A DNA stretch of 64,000 nucleotides from Caenorhabditis remanei (Eukaryota; Nematoda; Chromadorea; Rhabditida; Rhabditidae). The DNA lies in assembly GCF_010183535.1 (NCBI RefSeq), contig NC_071333.1, positions 20,706,587-20,770,586 on the forward strand, in the 5' to 3' direction. Numbering within the stretch: the first letter of the stretch is position 1; each line of letters begins with the position of its first letter. Below the pieces are notes generated by a model that was not told the origin of the DNA, searched no databases, and saw only the letters and a program-made list of their open reading frames with translations. Below are positions 1 through 10,968 of the stretch, one piece after another. Position numbers and translations under genes: made by a program.

Positions 1-74
1 GCCGATGAAGTGATTTAAAAAATGATGTAAGCTTTTTTGTTGAATTAATTGATAACCTAATGGTTAATTTTCAG

Positions 75-460
75 TCCATCAGACAGGGTAGAGTGCAAAC
101 CAGACCGAAAGAAGAATGAGGAACAAAATCAGGTGAGTTTTATTTTTTAAATTGTTCAAAAAATGGATTTCACATTGAAATTTTCTTTATTTCAGCACAG
201 TGGTTGGAGTGGAGAATTGGAAGCGGTGAAAGAGAGGGATTCAAAAATAATGTAAGACTTTATTGTTGAAATAATACAAACCCTAATGGTTCTTTTTCAG
301 TCCATCAGAATGGGTATTATGCAAACCAGCCCGCAAAACAGAAAAAAGGAAAAAAAAGTTGGTGAGTTTTAATTTTCAAATTTTTTATAATACGGATGAT
401 TAATTGGAATATTTTAAATTTCAGCATGACTGCTTGAAATTTACTGTCAAAAATAAATGA
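75..460 (+). CDS. 3' end of unrecognised gene with tandemly duplicated exons
   Basis: Four exons fit in phase: 75-132, 196-251, 301-361 and 425-460 (stop TGA), each with a TTTCAG acceptor and a GTGAGT or GTAAGA donor. The product is basic and charged. Exons 1 and 3 start with the related peptides PSDRVECKPDRKK and PSEWVLCKPARK, and exons 2 and 4 are related more weakly, so a two-exon module repeats every 227 bp. A further decayed module begins at base 1 (exon end, donor and intron resemble 230-300). The 5' end lies outside the window. I do not recognise the family; the P-x-E-W-x-x-C-K-P motif recurs at 1082-1168 and, shorter, at 3065-3130. It may be a pseudogene, because the first module holds stops. 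Confidence 0.4.
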
Positions 461-476
461 AAACTAAACATTTCAG

Positions 477-655
477 AGAGCATGGTTGCTGGGATACTGG
501 AACTGGCAACATTCTTCGGTGCTCCAAAAGCAATAAGAGCATGTGAAGAATTTCTTCTTACCGAAGGCTTCAACTTTTTGAAACTCGCGTTTCAGTTAGC
601 GTATCAATATAACAGAGGGTTTTTTAAAAATAATTTGGAATGTTTCTATAATTAG
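477..655 (+). pseudogene. BTB/POZ domain C-terminal exon, isolated relic
   Basis: An exon behind TTTCAG reads, in the frame entered with two bases, SMVAGILELATFFG then a helix with RACEEFLL and ends at TAG 653-655. This matches the C-terminal part of BTB domains, where the pattern 'E.v..lL.lAd.f....v...Ceefl' is typical, as in nematode MATH-BTB proteins (family knowledge). It starts only 16 bases after the stop of the preceding gene, and the preceding exons do not join it in the right phase. No MATH or BTB N-terminal half is visible, so I read it as a fragment. It could be a terminal exon of a gene whose other exons are unrecognisable. Confidence 0.5.
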
Positions 656-1081
656 TAATTATAATAAATAATAAATAATTAATCTTTATTTTTGTTTTTA
701 ATTTTCTGAAACTGGTTTTGAAACCGTGTCCATATCTTATTTCTGACTTCTTTTTTAGATCAATATTCCATTTTCAGGATTTTCAAAACGTCAGATTTCT
801 GGTTATTGCGAAATATCTATATTAATGAAGGAATTCAATGAAAACTTCAAATTTTGCGGTTAGTCAAAATACAAGGATATATAGGTACTCTCCGTGAATA
901 ATTTCAGAATAATTGGGACAACATCAACTGTCAACGTAAAATGCTGATGATGAAGCGGATTATCTCGAAGATTTAAATGAACTGTGGTGAATTTCCAATT
1001 GCCGTGTTTTCTTATTCAGGTGGTAAGTTTATATTTGTAATTTTTTCAAAAAAGATTTTCCGCGTATAGTCTATATTTCAG

Positions 1082-1168
1082 AGTATTAGAGATGTGAATT
1101 CAACGCGGCTAGCCCAACCAGAAAAGTGGAAACCATGTATACAAAACAATCACTATCAAATGTTTTGA
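1082..1168 (+). pseudogene. Exon-like fragment with PEKWKPC motif
   Basis: A TTTCAG acceptor at 1081 is followed by 28 open codons ending in TGA. The peptide contains QPEKWKPCIQ, related to the CKP motif exons at 75-132 and 301-361 and to the PEWKP exon at 3065-3130. No further exons can be joined with confidence, so it is probably a relic of the same local gene family. Confidence 0.25.
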
Positions 1169-2802
1169 TTCTGTCGATAAGACGATTTGCCGAGCATTAT
1201 CTTCAATAAATGTAGTATACAGTGTTAAGTGCTGATAAACCTTGCAGAACATTATGCTATTTTTAGAGAAAGATCGATTTCTACGTTTGTGAAAATAGCA
1301 AATAAAATTTTTATATTTATAGCTTTTACGAAAGGATCTGTGTCGGTTTTCATTCAGATGTCAATTCCCACCCTATCTGAGTGAGTAGAACGATAAATGG
1401 AACAGATGTCTACTGTTGAATAAGTACTCGGTGCCTTCTCGTATATCTTTGCAGGTCGTCTCTTTTTCTCTCTCATTTCGTACACGGCCTCGATTGGAAA
1501 CATTCTCCGGCTCAAGGCGCAGAACCACTCCCGTTTCTCAGTGTCTCTTCAAAATTATTCTTTCTCTCATTTTTCGTTCTCATCTTTTAGTTTTCTTCTG
1601 AGTGATGGAGTGCCCAGACTCCAGGGAGGCTAGCAGGATCGGTTGGGTTTCCCTGTGAAGTATTGAGATGAGAGCACTTTTTCAGGGAGAACGAAATTTA
1701 CGGGCGGCGTTCAAAAAATGGAGCGCGGCTGCAATTTAATATAATTCAGTGGAGTGGACAGTTTTGAGTGAAACGAAAAGAAACAGATAAAGAAGAGGAT
1801 AGATAGTACTGCTAAATTGGTCAGAACAATAATTGTTGGGTCTGAATTAGCAAGATGAATTCTAGCCTCGTCAAATCTTTAACAACATTTTTTGAAACAT
1901 TGGAACATCGTTACCACGTCGATGTGCACTACAAAACACAGTAAAATGTAACAATTTTCAAAATGTTTTCAACTAGTTTTCACACGAAAACAATGGGAAA
2001 TGGAATAAAATGTGATTTCTTGAGCTCGACCTGCATACTAATAAAGTTCTGGAAACTAAAAAATGTTGCACTTGTCGTTTTCGGTTGAAAAATGCCGGTT
2101 TCGTGAGTGTGCCACTGAAAAAGGATTGATAACTTCTTATGACGTCTTCGTACAAAAAACTCGTCAACTACAAAAATGAAACCTTACTTTTATATACTTC
2201 ATGGAAATTTGGCATTTTGAGACAGTCAGTGAGGTTGTGGGACGCTCTCAAAGTTGGTCATTTAAAACTGCTTTTTAAACTTTTCAACCAATACGGTCTT
2301 GAAAATGATAACACAATTGTGTTGTGAAAATGTAAAAATTGCATGGCCATCATCCGTTTAGTATGTAGCATATCATAAATCCAAGAAAAGTGCTGAAGGC
2401 GTGCCCGCCAAGTCGGGACTCACATAATTAGTTTTTATCTAACCACATGTGCCTAAGTTTTTAAACTACCAATATACTTTTAGCTCAGCTAACTTTTTTG
2501 CGTCACCAAGAGTCAATGTTCCCCCTTTTTCGCGAATGCACTCATCACTCTCCCTCGTAAAGTATTCCACGATGCATCAATCTTTTTCCCTCTTTCCAAT
2601 GCATTGGTCGGTATTATTGCTTCACTCTCCCTCTCTGGATTCTCTTTCCTTTCTGCCTTTCCCCTTTTTCCGTTCTCCACATCATTTCTCCCTCCCAAGC
2701 CCTCTAACGGAATGAGCGCTACCCTTTTCTCCTTGATTTTATTTGAAATCTAGTCTATTTTGATTTTATTTGTTCTGCTGGTATTGTAATAGTTGGTTGG
2801 AG
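1169..2802. other. Intergenic, no supported gene
   Basis: No exon chain with consistent splice signals was found. The stretch 2520-2715 is strongly pyrimidine-rich (CTCTCCCTC-type), which creates spurious open frames on both strands. Around 2139-2200 there is a copy of a dispersed sequence containing CAACTACAAAAAT, which recurs near 17690, 20490, 26590 and 44640. Confidence 0.5.
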
Positions 2803-2858
2803 TATGTAAAAGGTAAGAATATGATAAATATGATTTTTTTACATCAAATCTTTTTCAG

Positions 2859-3408
2859 TTTGTCAAAGACGGACATTATGTACATCGCAACTGTGATGTG
2901 CAATGGTTTGAGAAGTAAGAATTTGATGAATAGCATTTTAATAACAAAAATACTTTTCAGGTTGTTGAAAACTGGGATCGTCTACTCGAAAGGATGTGAA
3001 GAAACCGAAAAAGTAAGTTATTTCATTTTTAAGAACACTAGTGATCCAAATAATTATATTTTAGTCATGCATTGCGATTATTTCCAATGGTGGATGTTTA
3101 ATGGATTTGGATCTCCCAGAGTGGAAGCCTGTAGGTATATCATCACATCAAATTCAAGTTTTTCGCTTTCTCTCTTTCAGCAAATAAAACTGCATCGTTT
3201 TCCAAAAACCCGATGGCACGAAGAGAAAAATGAAATAAAAAGAACAGATGTAAGTAGATTTATAGATTTGGTAATATCCAAAACCAATCTTAATTTTTTA
3301 AAGAAATTCGTTTAGGTTGTCACCAGCCGTGGCTCGACCCGCAACACTCCACACTACCAACCAGGAGGAATGGGCAAAAACATCCTTAATTTTTCTGAAT
3401 ATTTTTAA
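2859..3408 (+). CDS. Unrecognised multi-exon gene, palindrome 1 left copy (5' end unclear)
   Basis: Five exons join in phase: 2859-2914, 2961-3012, 3065-3130, 3181-3249 and 3316-3408, giving 111 residues from FVKDGHYVHRNCDVQWFEK to the stop. The donor at 3131 is GTAGGT, which keeps the frame; the stronger-looking GTATAT four bases on would not. An AATAAA follows at 3426. The upstream exon is uncertain: 2773-2805 (peptide CWYCNSWLEY) could splice on with donor GTAAAAG, but no acceptor or ATG is seen. The palindrome boundary (2803) cuts this exon, so the mirrored copy cannot share its 5' end. The third exon ends in LPEWKP, resembling motifs at 75-361. Function unknown. Confidence 0.45.
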
Positions 3409-3761
3409 TTTATTTTCATTAATCAAATAAATTTTTATGACTTAACTACCATGTTGCGCATTGGTTCTGTAAATCGTGATGAAAATGGGAATTCGATGTA
3501 TATCTTTATTGATACTAGCATTTTATAAGTGGAAACACCTGTGTGTCTTTATTCGATAACGTTTTGACAAGCTAATACTGCCGTTCGTTCAAGTTCAGTT
3601 AAAAATATATATTCAGATTCAAAAATTCAGTGAAAAAGAAAACAAAAATAAAATTAATGGTTTTTTTCTTCTGTCGGCATTTCAACCTTCCTTATTATGC
3701 ACAGAATTTCTAGAAATCGAATGATTTAGATAGATTGAAAAATCATTTGAAAGAATCAAAC

Positions 3762-3971
3762 TTATACGAGATCTTCTTTCAACTTGATAACCACCAGCTT
3801 GCATTTTCTGTATTGATATGCTTCGTGCAGCTGAAAAAATGAACTTTTGTATTAGCGAACAAAGTAGATTCAACTCACTGTTGAGCCCCGATTCCCATAA
3901 ATAACATAAAAACAAAAATTATGCAAAAAAAATTGAGATTGTCCAGTGATTTTCTCTGGCGTGAATGACAT
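3762..3971 (-). CDS. Small 53-residue protein gene, left copy
   Basis: Exon 1 is 3879-3971 (ATG one base behind a TTTTTCAG acceptor, suggesting trans-splicing) and exon 2 is 3762-3830, joined at phase 0 through a short GTGAGT...TTTCAG intron. The peptide starts MSFTPEKITGQSQ and ends KLKEDLV. It has a hydrophobic middle (FFLHNFCFYVIY) that could be a membrane segment. The gene is tail-to-tail with the gene at 2859-3408. Coding parts are the same in both palindrome arms; an 8-bp indel lies in the intron. No family recognised. Confidence 0.35.
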
Positions 3972-4545
3972 TCTGAAAAATATGTATTAAAATAATTGCA
4001 GAATGATATTATAAGTGAACTCACGATATACTTTGTTAGATATGCAATGATTCATTTCAACCCGTAAAACTGAGATCCTATTTTTGATTTCTGAATAAAA
4101 TCATATCTCAAACACTCTCTACTTTTAATTGCTTATCTTTTCGAAAACTAACATTAAAATGGAATAATAGTACTTAGTAAATATAAAAATTATAAAAAGA
4201 ATAAATATGAAGTGGTTAAGTAAAAATTAGAATTTTGGAAAAAATCAAAACATTTACATGGTAGAGCTGCTCAGTAGATCAGAGAAAAGAGGAATGAAAT
4301 TACCTCTGATGTTTCTCTGGTTTTATAGACATAACCTGCGTATCCTATCTCTCATTGACTATCAAAACTTTCACTTTCCTTATCAGTAACATTTGGGACT
4401 CAACATTTCCACTCTTTGGTTATATTTAGATTATAGGTCTGCCGAGTATGTAAGACGCACTCTCTGACTCGTTCGATCACCCATGTTCACCCGAAAAAAG
4501 TTGACCATCTCCGATTTGTCTATAATTTTGATCAAAGATAGTATA
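3972..4545. other. Intergenic flank of the central element
   Basis: No gene seen. From about 4355 onward the sequence is a diverged match to 11470-11785 (shared stretches include CTTTCACTTTCCTTATCAG and the block around GTTCACCCGAAAAAAGTTG). This shows that the inverted-repeat element once extended further out than its near-identical core. Confidence 0.6.
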
Positions 4546-6313
4546 AAGTGTCCTCAGTAAATTGGGATACTTTTTGGCCGGGTCCGTCACCTGGGTACCT
4601 AGGAAAATCGAAAAATCGATATTTTTCGAAAATTTTTCCTGAAGGAGTTAGAAATGAAATCTTAACGGGAACTTATTGTAGACACAATTTTAAGCATTTT
4701 TTGTGTTCAGAAGAAAATTCCAGCTCAACACCTTCATTGTGAAAACTTTCAAAATGTGTGAAATTTTTGGGGATTTTTCATAAAATCGTTTTTATCTCGA
4801 CAGTGACCCGAGAAGACGGGCTTTTTTATTTTAAAATCGTAATCTACATGAAATTTGGTGTCGGACACATAATGTCACTACTTGTAACCCTTTCTCCAAA
4901 GGACGGTTTTTTGGCGAAGTATGAGAAAAAATGCGATTTTAATTTTCGAGCTCTCCCGGAAAATTATTTTTAATGCTCTGAAACAATGGTTTTTTTAATT
5001 TTTTATTCAATCATGTCATTTTACTTCAGTTCCGATACAATTTTCGATCATGCCACAAAAAAATATTTGAAAAAATTGAATTTTTTGTTTTTTTAAAGTT
5101 TTTTCCAGAATTGAACCATTCGAGCTGAAATATTAAGGATAGCATTATAAAATTGAAAGAATATGACTGGAACATAGTTTCACTTCATAATACAATTGAT
5201 TTCCACCATCGGATCATTTGTTACTTACGCTTAAATGATGAAATTCAGCAAAATGTTCCACTTGAGGGGTTGGTGCAAATGTTCTTGATACTTGCAACGT
5301 TATTCGACAGAGGACTGTGTTGAATATGACAGAAAAAGTAGGAAAACTACAAGAATCAAGTAATTCTGCAAGATTTTCGAAAAAAAAAGTTTTTTAAAAA
5401 ACTTTTCTGACTTCCATATATTCCATATAAATGTCATGCCATTGAACATGTATAAGTCTTATTTAAAACTTTTTTTTTCGAAAATCTTGCAGAATTACTT
5501 GATTCTTGTAGTTTTCCTACTTTTTCTGTCATATTCAACACAGTCCTCTGTCGAATAACGTTGCAAGTATCAAGAACATTTGCACCAACCCCTCAAGTGG
5601 AACATTTCGCTGAATTTCATCATTTAAGCGTAAGTAACAAATGATCCGATGGTGGAAATCAATTGTATTATGAAGTGAAACTATGTTCCAGTCATATTCT
5701 TTCAATTTTATAATGCTATCCTTAATATTTCAGCTCGAATGGTTCAAATCAGGGAAAAATTTCAAAAAATCAAAAAATTCAATTTTTTCGAAATTTTTTT
5801 TGTGGTATGATCGAAAACTGTGTTGGGACTGAAGTAAAATGACATGATTGAATAAAAAATTAAGAAAAACCATTGTTTCAGAGCATTAAAAATAATTTTC
5901 CGGGAGAGCTCGAAAATTAAAATCGCATTTTTTCTCATACTTCGCCAAAAAACCGTCCTTTGGAGAAAGGGTTACAAGTAGTGACATTATGTGTCCGACA
6001 CCAAATTTCATGTAGATTACGATTTTAAAATAAAAAAGCCCGTCTTCTCGGGTCACTGTCGAGATAAAAACGATTTTATGAAAAATCCCCAAAAATTTCA
6101 CACATTTTGAAAGTTTTCACAATGAAGGTGTTGAGCTGGAATTTTCTTCTGAACACAAAAAATGCTTAAAATTGTGTCTACAATAAGTTCCCGTTAAGAT
6201 TTCATTTCTAACTCCTTCAGGAAAAATTTTCGAAAAATATCGATTTTTCGATTTTCCTAGGTACCCAGGTGACGGACCCGGCCAAAAAGTACCCCAATTT
6301 ACTGAGGACACTT
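4546..6313. mobile_element. Long inverted-repeat (fold-back) element, copy 1
   Basis: Arms of about 850 bp (4546-5393 and 5465-6313) flank a 71-bp spacer. The arm begins near AAGTGTCCTCAGTAAATTGG and contains GGCCGGGTCCGTCACCTGGG. A second copy of the same element lies at 11780-13398. No transposase frame is present; the short open frames on each arm are mirrored and have no start or splice support. It resembles fold-back or very long-TIR non-autonomous DNA transposons, but no target-site duplication can be defined because the palindrome continues outward. The class is an inference. Confidence 0.55.
5394..5464 (+). other. 71-bp spacer of fold-back element, orientation 1
   Basis: Unique sequence between the arms of palindrome 1, containing TTCCATATATTCCATATAAA and GAACATGTATAAG. 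The same 71 bp occurs in reverse complement at 12470-12540. Confidence 0.9.
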
Positions 6314-6887
6314 TATACTATCTTTGATCAAAATTATAGACAAATCGGAGATGGTCAACTTTTTTCGGGTGAACATGGGTGATCGAACGAGTCAGAGAGT
6401 GCGTCTTACATACTCGGCAGACCTATAATCTAAATATAACCAAAGAGTGGAAATGTTGAGTCCCAAATGTTACTGATAAGGAAAGTGAAAGTTTTGATAG
6501 TCAATGAGAGATAGGATACGCAGGTTATGTCTATAAAACCAGAGAAACATCAGAGGTAATTTCATTCCTCTTTTCTCTGATCTACTGAGCAGCTCTACCA
6601 TGTAAATGTTTTGATTTTTTCCAAAATTCTAATTTTTACTTAACCACTTCATATTTATTCTTTTTATAATTTTTATATTTACTAAGTACTATTATTCCAT
6701 TTTAATGTTAGTTTTCGAAAAGATAAGCAATTAAAAGTAGAGAGTGTTTGAGATATGATTTTATTCAGAAATCAAAAATAGGATCTCAGTTTTACGGGTT
6801 GAAATGAATCATTGCATATCTAACAAAGTATATCGTGAGTTCACTTATAATATCATTCTGCAATTATTTTAATACATATTTTTCAGA

Positions 6888-7089
6888 ATGTCATTCACGC
6901 CAGAGAAAATCACTGGACAATCTCAATTTTTTTTGCATAATTTTTGTTTTTATGTTATTTATGGGAATCGGGGCTCAACAGTGAGTTGAAGTTCGCTAAT
7001 ACAAAAGTTCATTTTTTCAGCTGCACGAAGCATATCAATACAGAAAATGCAAGCTGGTGGTTATCAAGTTGAAAGAAGATCTCGTATAA
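6888..7089 (+). CDS. Small 53-residue protein gene, right copy
   Basis: Mirror of the gene at 3762-3971: exons 6888-6980 and 7021-7089, with ATG directly after TTTTTCAGA. The intron is 8 bp shorter than in the left copy, but donor, acceptor and frame are intact. AATAAA at 7298 could serve as its polyadenylation signal. Both copies keep an open frame. Function unknown. Confidence 0.35.
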
Positions 7090-7442
7090 GTTTGATTCTT
7101 TCAAATGATTTTTCAATCTATCTAAATCATTCGATTTCTAGAAATTCTGTGCATAATAAGGAAGGTTGAAATGCCGACAGAAGAAAAAAACCATTAATTT
7201 TATTTTTGTTTTCTTTTTCACTGAATTTTTGAATCTGAATATATATTTTTAACTGAACTTGAACGAACGGCAGTATTAGCTTGTCAAAACGTTATCGAAT
7301 AAAGACACACAGGTGTTTCCACTTATAAAATGCTAGTATCAATAAAGATATACATCGAATTCCCATTTTCATCACGATTTACAGAACCAATGCGCAACAT
7401 GGTAGTTAAGTCATAAAAATTTATTTGATTAATGAAAATAAA

Positions 7443-7992
7443 TTAAAAATATTCAGAAAAATTAAGGATGTTTTTGCCCATTCCTCCTGGTTGGTAGTGT
7501 GGAGTGTTGCGGGTCGAGCCACGGCTGGTGACAACCTAAACGAATTTCTTTAAAAAATTAAGATTGGTTTTGGATATTACCAAATCTATAAATCTACTTA
7601 CATCTGTTCTTTTTATTTCATTTTTCTCTTCGTGCCATCGGGTTTTTGGAAAACGATGCAGTTTTATTTGCTGAAAGAGAGAAAGCGAAAAACTTGAATT
7701 TGATGTGATGATATACCTACAGGCTTCCACTCTGGGAGATCCAAATCCATTAAACATCCACCATTGGAAATAATCGCAATGCATGACTAAAATATAATTA
7801 TTTGGATCACTAGTGTTCTTAAAAATGAAATAACTTACTTTTTCGGTTTCTTCACATCCTTTCGAGTAGACGATCCCAGTTTTCAACAACCTGAAAAGTA
7901 TTTTTGTTATTAAAATGCTATTCATCAAATTCTTACTTCTCAAACCATTGCACATCACAGTTGCGATGTACATAATGTCCGTCTTTGACAAA
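7443..7992 (-). CDS. Unrecognised multi-exon gene, palindrome 1 right copy
   Basis: Mirror of 2859-3408, with exons at 7937-7992, 7839-7890, 7721-7786, 7602-7670 and 7443-7535. All splice sites are kept. Upstream it no longer has its own 5' sequence: 55 bases before the first recognisable exon, the arm ends at 8048 and antisense MRG sequence begins. On the minus strand, transcription from the MRG promoter would run into these exons, but none of the joins I tested keeps an open frame (the read-through hits TAA at the junction). Probably a 5'-truncated pseudogene. Confidence 0.45.
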
Positions 7993-8046
7993 CTGAAAAA
8001 GATTTGATGTAAAAAAATCATATTTATCATATTCTTACCTTTTACA

Positions 8047-8048
8047 TA
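8047..8048. other. Junction of palindromes 1 and 2 (2-bp microhomology)
   Basis: Arm A' matches through 8048 and arm B matches from 8047, so the bases TA are shared. In mirror terms, the end of B' (17130) is joined to the start of A (2803). The outer flanks 2801-2802 and 17131 onward do not match across the junction, so the breakpoint is sharp. Confidence 0.85.
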
Positions 8049-8066
8049 TAAAAAAGCTCAACAAAC

Positions 8067-9301
8067 CCAAGCGCTGCGTTGAAGATAGGGACAATGCCAT
8101 TAGCAGTGGCAAGCAACTTGTCGGTCTCCGCAATGATTTCTTTCTTCTTTTTCTCAATATCCGGATTCCTGAGTTGCTTCAATTGTCTTTTTTTGGTGGC
8201 TTGAAGATGCTTCTTGTACTGAAAAAAGGAAATTTTGAATTTTTGTTAAAATTTTCGTTAGAATCTATATAATAAACGAGAGGAAACTTATGTTTCACTA
8301 TCTTTTAAACAGTACTAACACTTGAAAATTCGAAAATTTGAATTTATTGTTTTTTTTTGCAAAAAAAGTCGAAAATTCGACTATGTTTTTGCATATCGAT
8401 AAAATTCAAGCGTGCGAATGATTTTTGATTATTTTTGACAAAAATTCCAAAACATTTAAAAAAATGTTCTGAAAAAAGCCGACGGGCCCATATTTTGCAG
8501 ATTTGTGAAACGTTAACTTACCTCAACCATGATATCCTCTACTGACACACCAACGGGGAGGCGAGTGACAAAGTATTTGTTGACGTAGTCCAGGTCTTCG
8601 ACCAGAATATCTCTAAGCGTGTTGGAGAGAGGCGGTTCCAGAGCATCCAGGCAAACTGGACTTTTTGGGAAGACTGACGGAGGTTGATCGTTCACAACGA
8701 CATTCGCTTTTTCTTTTTTCTTTGATTTCAGCTTTTCAGCTTTCTTCTCAGGTTTCTTCTCAACCTGCTCCACAACTTCTACTTCTTCTTCTGGCCCTCC
8801 TACATCTTTGACGGTGTCCACGACTCGTTCTTCGACCTCCTCATCCTTCTTCTTCTCCACTTTTTCTTCTTCTACTACGTTCTCAACTGGTCCTACTACC
8901 TCTTCTACTCCGTCCTCGACTCGATCTTCGACTTCTTCCTCATCATTCTTCTTCTCAACTTCTTCTTCTTCTCCTCCCTCATCTTTCTTCTCAATACTCG
9001 TCTCTCCTTCCAAATTCTTCGGGTTTGGTGCTCTTCCACGCTTTGCTCCTTTGTGTGCATCCGCTGGGATCTCGATTTCCGGATGCTCCTCGGCAAACTG
9101 CTTTAGGTTCCCTTTGAACATTTTTCCTTCCTCCTCCCCGAACGGAATGATTTCATTATGTCGCTTATGCCATCCGATGTAATGGATGACGTAGTGGTCA
9201 ACACCTCTCTCTTCTCTCATTCCAATCATTTTTGCTTCATATGGGTGCTGCTTCTCGAAGAGGCAGACGAACACCTCTCCGACTTCAAAGAGGGGTTCCA
9301 T
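8067..9301 (-). pseudogene. MRG/chromo-barrel gene, inverted copy lacking its C-terminus
   Basis: Exon 1 (8522-9301, 260 codons) and exon 2 (8067-8218) match exons 1-2 of the gene at 15876-18332, including the TTTCAG before the ATG. The sequence is cut at 8047, inside what is intron 2 of the intact gene. Exons 3-4, which encode the last 112 residues and most of the MRG-domain core, are therefore missing. Reading through exon 2 gives GFVELFYM and then TAA at the junction. The promoter region is present in full within the arm, so a truncated chromo-barrel protein of about 320 residues could be made; it would lack the fold that MRG proteins use to bind partners. Alternatively it is transcribed but non-functional. 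Confidence 0.8.
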
Positions 9302-10764
9302 CTGAAAACAGGAAACATTCAAAATCAGAAAAAAAAAGTTAGGGAGAGAGAAAAAAAGAGAAAAACAGAAGAACATTTAGCATTTTGTGTTTTAAAAGAA
9401 ACGTAGCATGCGAAATATGTCGATATCACACAATTTCTCTCGCGGTCCGCCCTTTCACGAGCAGGTGCATTTTGGTTAGCCTAATTTGGATTTGGTGAGT
9501 ACATTCAGGAAATTGAAGGAGAATTGGAGGACCAAATAAATAAAGGAGAGAGGGAAAGGAGTAAAAAGAGGAAAGAGGGGTCAAATCAAAATTCTATAAT
9601 TATTTCTTTCCCTTTCAGTTTTTATAATTGCTAAGATGATTCGATTTGAGTCTAGTTTTTATGAAAAGCTCAATTTCGATCCCAAAACTCAAAAAAACCG
9701 GCGTTTTCCTCTAAGAAACAAGCCGTTGGAGTTTTTGAAAGAATGTGAGAATGTTTATTTGAATTTTCTTAAATTCACATGAAAATAATCGAAGTTATCG
9801 GAGAAATCAACTTTGAACTTTTTCGATTCCTCATTTTTCATTAAAACGGATTTTTACTCTAAAACGTTGAACTAAATCAGTCTTCACGTCTACAACAGTA
9901 ATAATTTAACTTCAGTTCAATATTTTATAACATAACAAAGTACCTTTCTCTCCGCTATTCCGTGATAACTTGTCAACGTTCGAAGAAAGAAGAAGAAAAA
10001 AGGGGGAAAGGGAGAATGGCGGGTGTTGGAGAAATTCAAACTAACACCGTCGGGGCAGCCGGGCAGCCGGGCAGCGGCCAGAGCGGTCAGTTGGGAAACA
10101 CTATGTGCCGACAAGAGACGCAGAGAGCCAACCCATTGCGAAACAGAGAAGAGAAAGAGGCCTCGACGAATGTGTTGACTTGAGGACGTTTTTTTTGAAA
10201 TGTTCTTCCTTCTCTATGTTCTCTTGGCGCGGAAGAGGGGGCAGCCTGGATGAGTCTAACAGAATCACGTGTTATTCATTCATAGTGCATGTCTGGGTGA
10301 AGATAACAATCATACCAACAAGAAGGTGTTTTTCAAAGAAAAATAAAATGTTTGCAATGAGACATTAGCGAGAACTTAGATAACATATACAGTATAACCT
10401 CACAAAGAGGTGCCCCCGGTTGCATGAACTTGAAGCACAATATCTCAACTGTCTTGATAGCCATGAAATTTTTTCAAACTGAAGAATTATTTCAATAATA
10501 TTCAGCTATATTTTGTTTGTTGGCAACTTTTTGATACCTTCTATGAAAACAAAGATATATCGCGTAAAAGAGACTCCGCTGGGGGACCTCTGTTAGAAGT
10601 TTTACGGTAGTGATTTTTTGTTAAAAAAAATAGAATAATTTAAAGATCAATTTGTCGGTTTTGAGATTTGGACTATCAGAACTTCCTATGTGGTTTCTGA
10701 GTCATAAATGATCATTTATCTTCATAGACTTATAGTAATTTTTCAAAAATGGTTCGATTTCCAG
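9302..10764. promoter_or_regulatory. Upstream region of the inverted MRG copy
   Basis: Mirrored at 14413-15875. Contains purine/pyrimidine-rich tracts (9520-9590, 9985-10020), a GC-rich block at 10045-10085 with GGGCAGCCGGGCAGC-type repeats, and a possible short exon ending GGATTTG before GTGAGTAC at 9496. It separates the divergent MRG start from the last exon of the gene at 10765. No promoter element can be identified with certainty. Confidence 0.3.
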
Positions 10765-10968
10765 CTCACAACTATTGGCTTCAATGCTTTCCTCGTTTTC
10801 TTGTCAAGAAAGCATCATATGTACTACAACCGTTTCTCTAACTACGGACAGCAGGAAGACTCCATTTACGAGAACGATGCTGATGAGGAAACAAAAGAGG
10901 CAGCGAGCAGAGGGATGGATCAGTCAGCCGACAATCAACCCGGCACCAGCACTTCATCCAACTATTAA
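10765..10968 (+). CDS. Last exon of a membrane-protein-like gene, left copy
   Basis: An acceptor TTTCCAG at 10758-10764 is followed by 67 open codons and TAA. The peptide begins with a hydrophobic segment (TTIGFNAFLVFL), then basic SRKHHMYYNR, and ends in an acidic and Ser/Thr/Asn-rich tail (QPGTSTSSNY). This is typical of the final transmembrane helix and cytoplasmic tail of a membrane protein. I could not find its earlier exons with confidence between 9400 and 10700. The mirror copy is at 14209-14412. Family not recognised. Confidence 0.45.
   Translation, partial: LTTIGFNAFLVFLSRKHHMYYNRFSNYGQQEDSIYENDADEETKEAASRGMDQSADNQPGTSTSSNY

Larger units (their letters stand above)
2803..8048. repeat. 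Palindrome 1 (A / A'), arms about 2.6 kb
   Basis: 2803-5393 is repeated in reverse complement at 5465-8048, separated by a 71-bp unique spacer (5394-5464). Paired positions sum to 10859 near the centre and 10851 outside an 8-bp indel (near 3860 / 6990). Other differences are a G/A change in the first codons after the arm start of the central element (4567 against 6292 region) and a diverged stretch at 5045-5110 against 5745-5815. Each arm holds one unrecognised gene and one 53-codon gene. Either a true inverted duplication or an assembly join of two haplotypes would look like this. Confidence 0.95.

Noticed and set aside
2449..2715. Ser/Phe/Pro-rich 88-codon frame
   Set aside because: Pyrimidine-rich low-complexity sequence; the antisense frame is equally open.
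8808..9182. Ser/Thr/Phe-rich frame antisense to MRG exon 1 (and its mirror 15995-16369)
   Set aside because: It is the complement of the Glu/Lys-rich linker codons (GAA/GAG/AAG) of the MRG gene.
10016..10183. GC-rich frame MAGVGEIQTNTVGAAGQPGS as a first exon of the gene ending at 10968
   Set aside because: No donor is found before its stop and the preceding bases are purine-rich without an acceptor, so the link could not be supported.
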